Notes: generated from the letters alone by a model not told the origin. Positions 7,095-13,437 are shown, counted from the first letter of the stretch. The stretch: DNA of 17,437 nucleotides from DATMFV01 sp964651005 (GCA_964651005.1 CAZYVL010000048.1:1-17437), one strand, 5' to 3'. A program made the numbers and translations.

Positions 7095-7610
7095 CTACCC
7101 CCGGCGCTCCGCGCTCTGGAGGGCGAAGTTGTTGAGAATCGCGTCCATCGCCCGGGAAACCGGGGAGACGCGGCTGGTGCGGAGATCGAGATTGCCATCC
7201 TTGCCGATCACCAGCAGGGCAAACGGGCCGGGGGCTTCATACCGGGCGGCCACGGCCACGCCGTCGCGCGCCACGGCAAAGGGAATGTTGGAGCGCAGCC
7301 CCTCGCTGCTCTCCGTAAACGCCGCCACGAAGATCACCCCCCGCGCCGCGAAGCTCCGGTACTCCTGCTCGAAGCGTTTGACCTGCTTGCGGAACGCGTG
7401 GGAACGCGGGCTGGGCGCAACGAGCAGCACCACCGGCTGCCCCTTGAAGTCTCGGAGCGATTTCCCCCCCGCGAAGGCAAAATCCGGCGAGGAACGGACC
7501 ACTGCGGCACTCGCAGGAGCCGGGGCCTGGACCGCCGCAACAGCGACGGCGACAGCCACCGCGAACAGGCAGGGACCAACGGAGCGAAAACGGGCGGGCA
7601 GGTTTTTCAT
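7095..7610 (-). CDS. Secreted thioredoxin-fold protein without cysteines (DUF4174-like)
   Basis: A 171-residue protein with a signal peptide: basic MKNLPARFR, then a long Ala/Val core, with likely cleavage after ASA near 35. The mature part has SLRDFKGQPVVLLVAPSPRS, then a helix, GVIFVAAF, and PFALLVIGKDGNLDLR. This is the beta-alpha-beta order of a thioredoxin/peroxiredoxin fold. The position where a CxxC or peroxidatic Cys would follow the first strand reads APSPRS, and the mature protein has no cysteine at all. It is therefore not a redox enzyme of the usual kind. The layout resembles DUF4174 proteins, whose function is unknown. The start is ATG at 7610; the frame is open upstream, but the extra residues would bury the signal peptide. 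It lies 40 bp downstream of frr, probably in the same transcript. Confidence 0.72.
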   Translation of the reverse strand: MKNLPARFRSVGPCLFAVAVAVAVAAVQAPAPASAAVVRSSPDFAFAGGKSLRDFKGQPVVLLVAPSPRSHAFRKQVKRFEQEYRSFAARGVIFVAAFTESSEGLRSNIPFAVARDGVAVAARYEAPGPFALLVIGKDGNLDLRTSRVSPVSRAMDAILNNFALQSAERRG

Positions 7611-7650
7611 CGAAAAAAGGGGATGCGGTTCAGGCTGGCTTGGGGCGAAC

Positions 7651-8211
7651 TCAAACTTTGAGAATTTCGGCCTCCTTGCCGACGACCGCCTCGTCAATCG
7701 CCTTCACGGACCGGTCGGTCAGCTCCTGCACCTCTTTCTCCAGCGAGCGGAGGTCATCCTCGGTGATCTTCCCCTCCTTCTCCAGCTTTTTAAGCTGGTC
7801 GATGCCGTCGCGGCGGAACCCGCGCACGCGCACCCGCGTCTCCTCAGACATCGTTTTGATCGTCTTCACAAGATCGCGCCGACGCTCCTCGCTCAGTTCG
7901 GGGATGCGCAGCCGCAGGATCTTCCCGTCCACCGTCGGCATGATGCCGAGCTTCGACTCCCTGATCCCCTTTTCGATCGCCTTGACCGTGGAGACATCGA
8001 ACGGCTGGATCACGAGAAGCCGCGCCTCGGGCGTCGTGATGAGCGCCAGTTGCTTGAGGCGCATGGCGCTCCCGTACGCCTCGACGTCGATGTTTTCAAC
8101 GAGGGCGGGCGAAGCCTTGCCGGTGCGGACACTGGCAAACTCGTGGTGCATGTAATCGACGGCTTTTTCCATCGACGCTTCGGTTTCCAGGAGGATTTCG
8201 TCGGAGCTCAT
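7651..8211 (-). CDS. frr: Ribosome recycling factor
   Basis: A 186-residue protein of standard length (E. coli 185). With EF-G it splits the post-termination 70S ribosome. Family motifs are clear: FASVRTGKASPALVENI near the N-terminus, the YGS and L-rich segment, LVIQPFD, and RLRIPELSEERRRDLVK. The C-terminal helix carries VRVRGFRRDG, KEGKITEDD and the LEKEVQELTD segment. It starts at ATG 8211 with no clear Shine-Dalgarno and follows pyrH by 39 bp, the conserved pyrH-frr order of many bacteria. Confidence is high because almost every conserved block is present. Confidence 0.97.
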   Translation of the reverse strand: MSSDEILLETEASMEKAVDYMHHEFASVRTGKASPALVENIDVEAYGSAMRLKQLALITTPEARLLVIQPFDVSTVKAIEKGIRESKLGIMPTVDGKILRLRIPELSEERRRDLVKTIKTMSEETRVRVRGFRRDGIDQLKKLEKEGKITEDDLRSLEKEVQELTDRSVKAIDEAVVGKEAEILKV

Positions 8212-8250
8212 AAAGAATAAAAGGTTCAGCCGGGGGGGGCGCGATCCGGG

Positions 8251-9021
8251 TTAATCGGCGGAGGTGACCAGCGTGCCCACCTTTTCGCCGAGCACGATCC
8301 GCTTCACGTTATCGGAGCGGAGCATGTCGAAAACGATGATCGGGATGCGGTTATCCATGCAGAGGGAGAACGCCGTGGAATCCATCACGGCGAGGCGGCG
8401 CGTGAGCGCCTCGGTGTAGGTAACCTTGTCGTAGCGCGTGGCCGTCGGGTCTTTGGCCGGGTCCGCCGTGTAGATGCCGTCCACCTTGGTCGCCTTCAGG
8501 ATGACTTCCGCGCCGATCTCGCTGGCGCGCAGCGCGGCGGTCGTGTCGGTGGAGAAAAACGGGTTGCCGGTCCCCGCGACGAAGATCACCACCCGGCCGC
8601 TCTCCAGATGCTCCATCGCGCGGCGGCGGATGAACGGCTCGGCGACCTCCTGCATCTCGATGGCGGTCTGCACGCGGGTGGAGAGGCCCACCTGTTCGAG
8701 CGCGCTCTGGAGCGCCATGCCGTTGATGACCGTGGCGAGCATCCCCATGTAGTCCGCCGTGGTCCGCTCCATCCCGCGATGGCTGGCGGAAAGCCCCCGC
8801 CAGATATTGCCGCCGCCGATCACCACGGCGATCTCCACCCCCAGGGCGTGCACCTCCTGAATCTGCCGCGCGATCTCGCTGACGATCTGGGGCGAAATGT
8901 TATCGCGGCTCCCCGCCTCCCGCAACGCCTCGCCGCTGACTTTCAGGACGATCCGTTTGTATTTTGGGGAGTTGGGGAGAGCTGGGGAAGCTGGGGAATT
9001 GGGTGCTTGCGGGGTTGTCAT
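8251..9021 (-). CDS. pyrH: UMP kinase
   Basis: A bacterial UMP kinase of the amino-acid-kinase fold that phosphorylates UMP to UDP with ATP, in the cytosol. With the ATG at 9021 it has 256 residues. Motifs are YKRIVLKVSGEAL (21-33), AVVIGGGNIWRG (65-76), FVAGTGNPFFSTDT (147-160) and the uridylate-kinase KVDGIYTADP (179-188). The start is uncertain. In-frame ATGs at 9036, 9081 and 9126 are also possible, and the 9081 ATG is preceded by GGAAGAAG, the only Shine-Dalgarno-like match. All options share an Ala/Ser/Pro-rich stretch (PQAPNSPASPALPNSP) before the core, encoded by a G/C-run repeat. That is about ten residues longer than usual. The gene is followed by frr. The upstream neighbour is divergent, so the common tsf-pyrH linkage is absent. 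Confidence 0.95.
   Translation of the reverse strand: MTTPQAPNSPASPALPNSPKYKRIVLKVSGEALREAGSRDNISPQIVSEIARQIQEVHALGVEIAVVIGGGNIWRGLSASHRGMERTTADYMGMLATVINGMALQSALEQVGLSTRVQTAIEMQEVAEPFIRRRAMEHLESGRVVIFVAGTGNPFFSTDTTAALRASEIGAEVILKATKVDGIYTADPAKDPTATRYDKVTYTEALTRRLAVMDSTAFSLCMDNRIPIIVFDMLRSDNVKRIVLGEKVGTLVTSAD
8966..8996 (+). repeat. Four-run G tract (G-quadruplex-type motif) in the pyrH 5' end
   Basis: On the + strand, GGGG occurs at 8966-8969, 8974-8977, 8984-8987 and 8993-8996, with loops of 4, 6 and 5 bases. This fits the G4-N1-7 quadruplex pattern. It lies on the template strand of pyrH and encodes the Ser/Pro/Ala-rich lead of UMP kinase. It also looks like a degenerate tandem repeat of about 9 bp (AGCTGGGGA). 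Confidence 0.7.
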
Positions 9022-9169
9022 GCCGGTGTCTGACATCAGCGCGTCACTCAACACAACTGCCCGCCGGGCTTCAAGCTTCATCTTCTTCCATCTTCTGCCC
9101 GCACAGCGGGAAGAGCGCGTCCCCATCTTCGATTATTCACTCCATTCATAGGTTGTTTTTTGGATAAAG

Positions 9170-9196
9170 TTCTTGACCCTTCCTTGAAACGGGGTT
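9170..9196 (+). promoter_or_regulatory. Upstream motif shared by both PEP-CTERM genes (copy 1)
   Basis: TTCTTGAC-N7-TGAAAC-N3-GTT ends 11 bp before the first PEP-CTERM ATG. The same three blocks with identical spacing occur before the second gene. TTGAC lies 35 bp upstream of the ATG. No standard -10 follows it. It is probably a promoter or operator for the pair. Confidence 0.5.
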
Positions 9197-9207
9197 GGGA
9201 TGCGCCC

Positions 9208-10749
9208 ATGACAACGCCGTCTACTCCCAAGAAGGCCTCCGCATTATTGCGGAAGGTTTCCGCTGTCACTGCCACCGCAGCCATTCTCTATGGCTTTACC
9301 CCCCGGTCTGCTTTCGCAGTCGCCTCGTGGGACGGCGGCGCAGGGACGAACATCTGGAGCGACTCCGACAACTGGAGCGCCGATGCCGTGCCAAACAATT
9401 CGGGTGCCGTGACCATCGACACGGGAGCAAGCGTGCTGCTCAACAGCAACGCCAACGTCAACAGCAGCTTGACCCTCAGCAACAATTCCTCGCTGGAGGT
9501 GACAACCGGTGGAACCCTGGATCTGGGAAGCAGCGGCGATCCGACGATCAATGCAGGGAGCGTGTTAACGGTTTCCGGCGGCACGGTGAAATACCGCCGG
9601 TGGGGCATCCTCAGAGGGACGCTGAATATCACCGGCGGCCAGATGATCTCCGCAACCAACGACAGCAGCGGGGCCATGAAGTTGGTCAATCTTTCCGGCG
9701 GAACCTATACGATACAATCAACCAACCTGAACCTCGGTTTCCACGGTTCCACCTCTTCTGAGTCCACGGTCAACATTTCCGGATCGGGAGTCATGACCGC
9801 CAAAACGGTCAATATGGGCGAGGCGAGTGCTGGCTATACGTCGGACCTCAATCTGAGCGGAGGAAGTTTCACCGCGACGAAGATCAACCAGGCCAATGGC
9901 AAGATCACGGTCTCGGGAGGAAGCTTTTCCACAACCAACAACTATAGCTGGGTCGGCCTCAGAGCCCCTGCCACGCAGGTTTTCGAGGTCAAGGGCGGAG
10001 CGGGGACAATCGATATCGGTGGCAACTTCGCCACGACGGGCAATGCGGGGATTCGCAGTTTCGTGATGACGGCACAAAACTCCGGCCTCACGCAGGAGAA
10101 CATCTCCAAAATCAACGTCGCGGGCACCGATAGCGCGGGCGGCGACGTCGATGTGAGCCTGGAAGGCGGCATCCTGCTCGCCCACCCGACCGAGTACACC
10201 CTGATCTCCGCCGGAACGCTCAGCGCCACGCCGAACTACACCGGCACCGATCTCTACACCGGCGCGGCGGATGGAAACGACTACAAGATCACGCTCGACT
10301 CCTCCCTCACTCAGGGCGATCTGACCCTTACGGCGGAATCCGCGCCGGTCAGCGAGAGCTTCGACCTCACGGGGGTCGGTTACCTGAACACGGACCTTTC
10401 CGCAATCCTCGGGGCGAACACCTCCCTGCGCGTCCGCCTCGATGTGGGCACCGGGACCGGCTCGATGGAAGACCTGCTGACCTACCTCAGCAACTCGGGC
10501 TACTCCGACTTCGCTCTGGAGTCCGTCGGGGACTACGACATCGCCTTCACCGTCAGCAACGATTATCTCTCCGACGGGATGATGTACTTCGGCTGGGATC
10601 TCACCGACTTCGCCAACGGAGCCGGGCTGATGGGCGTCGAAGTGACGGCTGTTCCCGAGCCGAATGCGATCTGGCTGCTCTCCGCAGCGGGTCTCTCGCT
10701 CCTGCTCTGGCGTCGTCGCGGCAGCCTCCTGGCTGGCCGGGCCGCCTGA
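9208..10749 (+). CDS. PEP-CTERM sorting-domain protein with beta-strand repeats (copy 1)
   Basis: A 513-residue predicted surface protein. Residues 1-37 form a long signal peptide (basic PKKASALLRK, Ala/Val/Thr core, cleavage after SAFA). Next is ASWDGGAGTNIW and DNWS, the usual opening of autotransporter-type beta-strand proteins. The middle has many LTVSGG/ISGSG/LSGGSF turns typical of a beta-helix. The C-terminus has the sorting signal: VPEP (482-485), a hydrophobic helix (486-501) and RRR (502-504), expected to be processed by an exosortase. It is Asn/Ser/Thr/Gly-rich and less GC-rich than its neighbours. The last 208 residues are about 94 percent identical to the next gene (12 differences counted). 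The start is ATG at 9208, which gives a proper signal peptide; a TTG at 9160 would only add residues upstream of it. The role is unknown; cell-surface or matrix is likely. Confidence 0.9.
   Translation: MTTPSTPKKASALLRKVSAVTATAAILYGFTPRSAFAVASWDGGAGTNIWSDSDNWSADAVPNNSGAVTIDTGASVLLNSNANVNSSLTLSNNSSLEVTTGGTLDLGSSGDPTINAGSVLTVSGGTVKYRRWGILRGTLNITGGQMISATNDSSGAMKLVNLSGGTYTIQSTNLNLGFHGSTSSESTVNISGSGVMTAKTVNMGEASAGYTSDLNLSGGSFTATKINQANGKITVSGGSFSTTNNYSWVGLRAPATQVFEVKGGAGTIDIGGNFATTGNAGIRSFVMTAQNSGLTQENISKINVAGTDSAGGDVDVSLEGGILLAHPTEYTLISAGTLSATPNYTGTDLYTGAADGNDYKITLDSSLTQGDLTLTAESAPVSESFDLTGVGYLNTDLSAILGANTSLRVRLDVGTGTGSMEDLLTYLSNSGYSDFALESVGDYDIAFTVSNDYLSDGMMYFGWDLTDFANGAGLMGVEVTAVPEPNAIWLLSAAGLSLLLWRRRGSLLAGRAA
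10123..10746 (+). repeat. Duplicated 624-bp 3' segment, copy 1
   Basis: It encodes the C-terminal 208 residues from GTDSAGGDVDV to the end of the first PEP-CTERM protein. It is nearly identical to 11918-12541. The similarity continues past the stop into the terminator. Confidence 0.92.
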
Positions 10750-10782
10750 TCTGCGCAGAAGAAAAAGCGTCTCTTTTACACA

Positions 10783-10819
10783 CCCGGCCCCGGAACTTCG
10801 GTTCCCGGGCCGGGTTTTT
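10783..10819 (+). terminator. Intrinsic terminator after PEP-CTERM gene 1
   Basis: A 14-bp stem with one mismatch (arms 10783-10796 and 10801-10814) is closed by a TTCG tetraloop between C and G and followed by TTTTT. This is a very stable hairpin, 33 bp after the stop. The rest of 10750-10990 has no gene. Confidence 0.93.
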
Positions 10820-10951
10820 CGTTCTGTGGAAACGAAAGACGCCCAATCCAGAGGACACGGCGGGAGTCCACAGCCGAAGCCGATACCTTCCTTTTCCCGT
10901 TTTTGCGGCCGCGCCGGATTCATGAAATTCAACGGTGAATATAAAAAACAA

Positions 10952-10978
10952 TTCTTGACGCAGGGGTGAAACCCTGTT
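10952..10978 (+). promoter_or_regulatory. Upstream motif shared by both PEP-CTERM genes (copy 2)
   Basis: TTCTTGAC-N7-TGAAAC-N3-GTT, 12 bp before the second PEP-CTERM ATG, with TTGAC 36 bp upstream of it. In this copy the flanks form a small inverted repeat (CAGGG/CCCTG around TGAAA) that copy 1 lacks. The conserved part is therefore the sequence, not the hairpin. An AT-rich stretch (ATATAAAAAACAA) precedes it. Confidence 0.5.
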
Positions 10979-10990
10979 CGAAATCACGCA

Positions 10991-12544
10991 ATGCAAAAAT
11001 CCCCATCCCCTAAGGCCTCCGCATTTCTGCGAAGGGTATCCGCCGTCTCCGCCACCGCTGTGGTTTTGTACGGCATGAGCCTCCAAACTACCTCTGCTGC
11101 CATTTCCTGGGATGGCGGCGCAGGCACCACCAGCTGGTGGGATGCCGGAAACTGGAACACCGACGCCCTGCCAAACAGCTCCTCGGGCGAGGTGACGATT
11201 GGAAATCAAGCATTGGTCATCGCAGGTGCCGGCACTGCCGCGCTGGGCAGTAGCGGGGCGATTACTCTTACTGGCAGCTCTTCTCTGGAAGTGCAGGCTG
11301 GCGCGTCTATTTCTTCGAGCAATTCCATTGGCTTGAAAGTTGGGGCGGGAAGCACGCTGACGGTTTCCGGCGGACTCTTATCCTATAATCGGATTACCGG
11401 GAATGGTGCTCCGTCCGGGGGCGGCAGTGTTGTGATCACCAGCGGCACGCTTATCGGCGGGGCCAACAATGGCTATTTGCTCTCGGCCAATGTTTCTGGA
11501 GGAGCCTGGACGATGACGGGCACCGGTGATGCGGCTTTCTCACGCTATGGAGCCACCAACATATCGGTCTCCGGAGGGGTTGTTTCGCACAATGGCGGGA
11601 CAATGGTCCTTGGCCATACGGTTAGTGGAAGAAAAACAAATATTACGGTAACGGGCGGGGCTTTGTCCGCAAAAGCTCTTGATTTCCTGACGGGCACGAT
11701 CAATGTCTCCGGAGGAAGCTTCGCAATCGCAACCAATTTTGTTTTGCAGGATTCAGGCTCACAGGCCAGAACCCTGAAAGTGACTGGAGGGAAGGGCAGC
11801 GTCTCCATTGGCGGCAATATGACGTATACGGCTGGCCCGACCTTCAAACGCGAGTTTGTGCTCACTGCGGATAACGCCGGTCTTGCGCAGGAGAATATCT
11901 CGAAGATAACCGTCGTGGGCACCGACAGCGCAGGTGGTGATGTAGACGTGAACCTCGAAGGCGGCATTCTGCTGGCCAACCCGACTGAGTACACCTTGAT
12001 CTCCGCCGGAACGCTCAGCGCCACGCCGAACTACACCGGCACCGGTCTCTACACCGGCGCGGCGGATGGAAACAACTACAAGATCACGCTCGACTCCTCC
12101 CTCACTCAGGGCGATCTGACTATCGTGGCGGAATCCGCACCGGTCAGCGAGAGCTTTGACCTCACGGCGGTCGGTTACCTGAACACGGACTTTTCCGCAA
12201 TTCTCGGGGCGAACACCTCCCTGCGCGTCCGCCTCGATGTGGGCACCGGGGCCGGCTCGATGGAAGACCTGGTGACCTACCTCAGCAACTCGGGCTACTC
12301 CGACTTCGCTCTGGAGTCCGTCGGGGACTACGACATCGCCTTCACCGTCAGCAACGATTATCTCTCCGACGGGATGATGTACTTCGGCTGGGATCTCACC
12401 GACTTCGCCAACGGAGCCGGGCTGATGGGCGTCGAAGTGACGGCGGTTCCCGAGCCGAACGCGATCTGGCTGCTCTCCGCGGCTGGTTTCTCCCTCCTGC
12501 TCTGGCGTCGTCGCGGCAGCCTTCTGGCTCGCCGGGCCGCCTGA
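10991..12544 (+). CDS. PEP-CTERM sorting-domain protein with beta-strand repeats (copy 2)
   Basis: A 517-residue paralogue of the preceding gene. The signal peptide (residues 1 to about 37, with KASAFLRRVSAVSATAVVLYG) and the ISWDGGAGT...GNWN opening are clearly related to copy 1. The central beta-helical part (about 70-300) has the same SGG turn pattern but has diverged strongly in sequence and is noticeably AT-richer. The last 208 residues are about 94 percent identical to copy 1, with VPEP at 486-489, a hydrophobic helix, then RRR at 506-508. The start is ATG at 10991, 172 bp after the previous terminator, with its own motif and terminator. The two genes are therefore separate transcription units. 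An exosortase should exist elsewhere in the genome. Function is unknown; the variable middle suggests a surface-exposed region under diversification. Confidence 0.9.
   Translation: MQKSPSPKASAFLRRVSAVSATAVVLYGMSLQTTSAAISWDGGAGTTSWWDAGNWNTDALPNSSSGEVTIGNQALVIAGAGTAALGSSGAITLTGSSSLEVQAGASISSSNSIGLKVGAGSTLTVSGGLLSYNRITGNGAPSGGGSVVITSGTLIGGANNGYLLSANVSGGAWTMTGTGDAAFSRYGATNISVSGGVVSHNGGTMVLGHTVSGRKTNITVTGGALSAKALDFLTGTINVSGGSFAIATNFVLQDSGSQARTLKVTGGKGSVSIGGNMTYTAGPTFKREFVLTADNAGLAQENISKITVVGTDSAGGDVDVNLEGGILLANPTEYTLISAGTLSATPNYTGTGLYTGAADGNNYKITLDSSLTQGDLTIVAESAPVSESFDLTAVGYLNTDFSAILGANTSLRVRLDVGTGAGSMEDLVTYLSNSGYSDFALESVGDYDIAFTVSNDYLSDGMMYFGWDLTDFANGAGLMGVEVTAVPEPNAIWLLSAAGFSLLLWRRRGSLLARRAA
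11918..12541 (+). repeat. Duplicated 624-bp 3' segment, copy 2
   Basis: Near-identical partner of 10123-10746, with no length difference between the two. Long runs match base for base, for example across the region encoding LISAGTLSATPNYTGT and from DYDIAFTVSNDY to VPEP. Confidence 0.92.
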
Positions 12545-12571
12545 TCGAAGCCAACAAAGCCACCTTACACA

Positions 12572-12609
12572 CCCGGCCTCGGAACCTCGGTTCCCGGGCC
12601 GGGTTTTTT
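12572..12609 (+). terminator. Intrinsic terminator after PEP-CTERM gene 2
   Basis: The arms are 12572-12585 and 12590-12603 with a CTCG loop, followed by TTTTTT. The stem has one mismatch and one G-T pair. It is a diverged copy of the terminator at 10783-10819, with the same CCCGG...CCGGG arms. Confidence 0.9.
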
Positions 12610-12740
12610 ATTCGGGCGATCCTGGGGATGGCTCACGCGAAGGGTTGAAGAGGAGGCATCGGAGGGTTCCGTTTTCCGAGCGCCTAAAGCCCGCACGATC
12701 CACTAACACCACCAACACCGCCGGATCGCTCCTTCATTTC

Positions 12741-12764
12741 TTTGCGCCTTCGCGCCTTCGCGTG
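12741..12764. repeat. Intergenic 8-bp tandem element
   Basis: TTTGCGCC-TTCGCGCC-TTCGCGTG, three degenerate 8-bp units followed by AGA, lie in the 503-bp gene-free region before hisI. It resembles the TTTGCGTCTTTGCGTGAG-type sequences I know as dispersed intergenic repeats in many environmental bacteria. Copy number elsewhere cannot be seen here. Nothing else was recognised between 12610 and 12800. Confidence 0.5.
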
Positions 12765-12801
12765 AGACCTCTCCCCCTCCCCGTTTTGCCGCGATTTCCC
12801 C

Positions 12802-12830
12802 TTGCCACGCCCATCCGGGCAGTGTAGACA
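12802..12830 (+). promoter_or_regulatory. Candidate sigma-70-type promoter for leader-hisI-trpEG
   Basis: TTGCCA (12802-12807), a 17-bp spacer, and TAGACA (12825-12830). The -35 is good and the -10 moderate. The predicted start near 12837 falls directly at the GTG of the proposed leader peptide, which would make it nearly leaderless. Confidence 0.4.
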
Positions 12831-12837
12831 CGACTTC

Positions 12838-12870
12838 GTGAGACGCATTCTGCATTGGTGGCCCCGCTGA
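12838..12870 (+). CDS. trpL: Putative Trp leader peptide (attenuator)
   Basis: A short frame GTG to TGA of ten codons, reading MRRILHWWPR. It contains one His codon followed by two adjacent Trp codons (TGG TGG at 12856-12861). Tandem Trp codons in a short peptide upstream of trpE are the hallmark of ribosome-mediated attenuation. The intrinsic terminator at 12974-13015, between this peptide and hisI, completes the pattern. The codons after Trp fold into a small CCCG-CTGA-CGGG hairpin (12863-12874). Its 3' arm CGGGC (12871-12875) can also pair with GCCCG (12973-12977) at the foot of the terminator, a possible antiterminator switch of only 5 bp. There is no Shine-Dalgarno. The start could also lie further upstream in the same frame. 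Confidence 0.5.
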   Translation: MRRILHWWPR

Positions 12871-12973
12871 CGGGCTTCGGTTTGCCAGCCGGAGAGCCGA
12901 GGGAACAGTTGCTTTCCTTGCTCTTTTTTCTGCTCAAACCGTGTTCGCCGCGCGCCCCGCGTCGCACTGCCTG

Positions 12974-13015
12974 CCCGATGATTCAACCGGTCGAATCGTC
13001 GGGTTTTTTGTTTTT
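12974..13015 (+). terminator. Intrinsic terminator/attenuator in the hisI-trpEG leader
   Basis: An 11-bp stem (12974-12984 with 12993-13003; one G-T pair) with an 8-base loop, then TTTTTTGTTTTT. It ends 32 bp before the hisI ATG. There is no gene on the + strand just upstream for it to terminate, since the PEP-CTERM gene already has its own terminator. It therefore makes sense as a conditional terminator in the leader of the downstream operon. Confidence 0.8.
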
Positions 13016-13047
13016 CGGGACCGGCCTTTCATCGCCATCACCAACTC

Positions 13048-13437
13048 ATGAACTTCAAATTCAACTCCGACGGACTTATCCCCGCCATCGTGCAGCAGAC
13101 CCCCAACGGCAAACCCGGCTCCGGGCGCGTCCTGATGATGGCGTGGATGAACCGGCTCTCCATCGAGAAGACGCTGGAAACGGGGTTTATGCATTACTGG
13201 AGCCGGTCGCGGAGCAAGCTCTGGTTCAAGGGAGAGACGAGCGGGCACACCCAGCGCGTGCTGCGATGGTATGTCGATTGCGACGCCGACACGCTCCTCT
13301 TCGAAGTCGAGCAGGAGGGGGGCGCGTGCCACACCGGATATGCTTCCTGCTTTTTCCAGGCTCTGGCCCGGGATGGATCGCCCGAGCCGATTGAAGAGCC
13401 ACCCATTTTCGATCCGCAAGCGACTTATTCCAAATGA
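13048..13437 (+). CDS. hisI: Phosphoribosyl-AMP cyclohydrolase
   Basis: A 129-residue monofunctional HisI that opens the adenine ring of PR-AMP in step three of histidine synthesis. Motifs are MAWMN (31-35), WSRSRSKLWFKGETSGHTQ (51-69), the metal-binding DCDAD (77-81) and the zinc-binding GACHTGYASCF (92-102, C94 and C101). The PR-ATP pyrophosphatase (HisE) domain found fused in E. coli is absent. The gene lies alone among his genes, placed first in a unit with trpE; its TGA overlaps the trpE ATG (ATGA), so translation is coupled. The start is ATG at 13048, without a clear Shine-Dalgarno and 32 bp after the leader terminator. Expression probably depends on read-through of that terminator. Confidence 0.95.
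   Translation: MNFKFNSDGLIPAIVQQTPNGKPGSGRVLMMAWMNRLSIEKTLETGFMHYWSRSRSKLWFKGETSGHTQRVLRWYVDCDADTLLFEVEQEGGACHTGYASCFFQALARDGSPEPIEEPPIFDPQATYSK

Noticed and set aside
9161..9176. Sigma-54 (-24/-12) promoter, known for some PEP-CTERM loci
   Set aside because: The TTGG and TTGA elements are off by one base from the needed spacing and lack the GC of the -12 element; the second gene shows no such site.
9160..9207. TTG start at 9160 for the first PEP-CTERM protein
   Set aside because: It would place 16 residues before a good signal peptide and translate through the conserved upstream motif. The ATG at 9208 matches the start position of the paralogue.
10961..10976. Small hairpin CAGGG-GTGAAA-CCCTG as a regulatory RNA element
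   Set aside because: The stem is not preserved in the equivalent place before the first PEP-CTERM gene, whereas the unpaired sequence is.
12855..13394. + strand frame starting TTG GTG within the leader and running into hisI
   Set aside because: It crosses the leader terminator and overlaps hisI in a different frame with no recognisable motifs.
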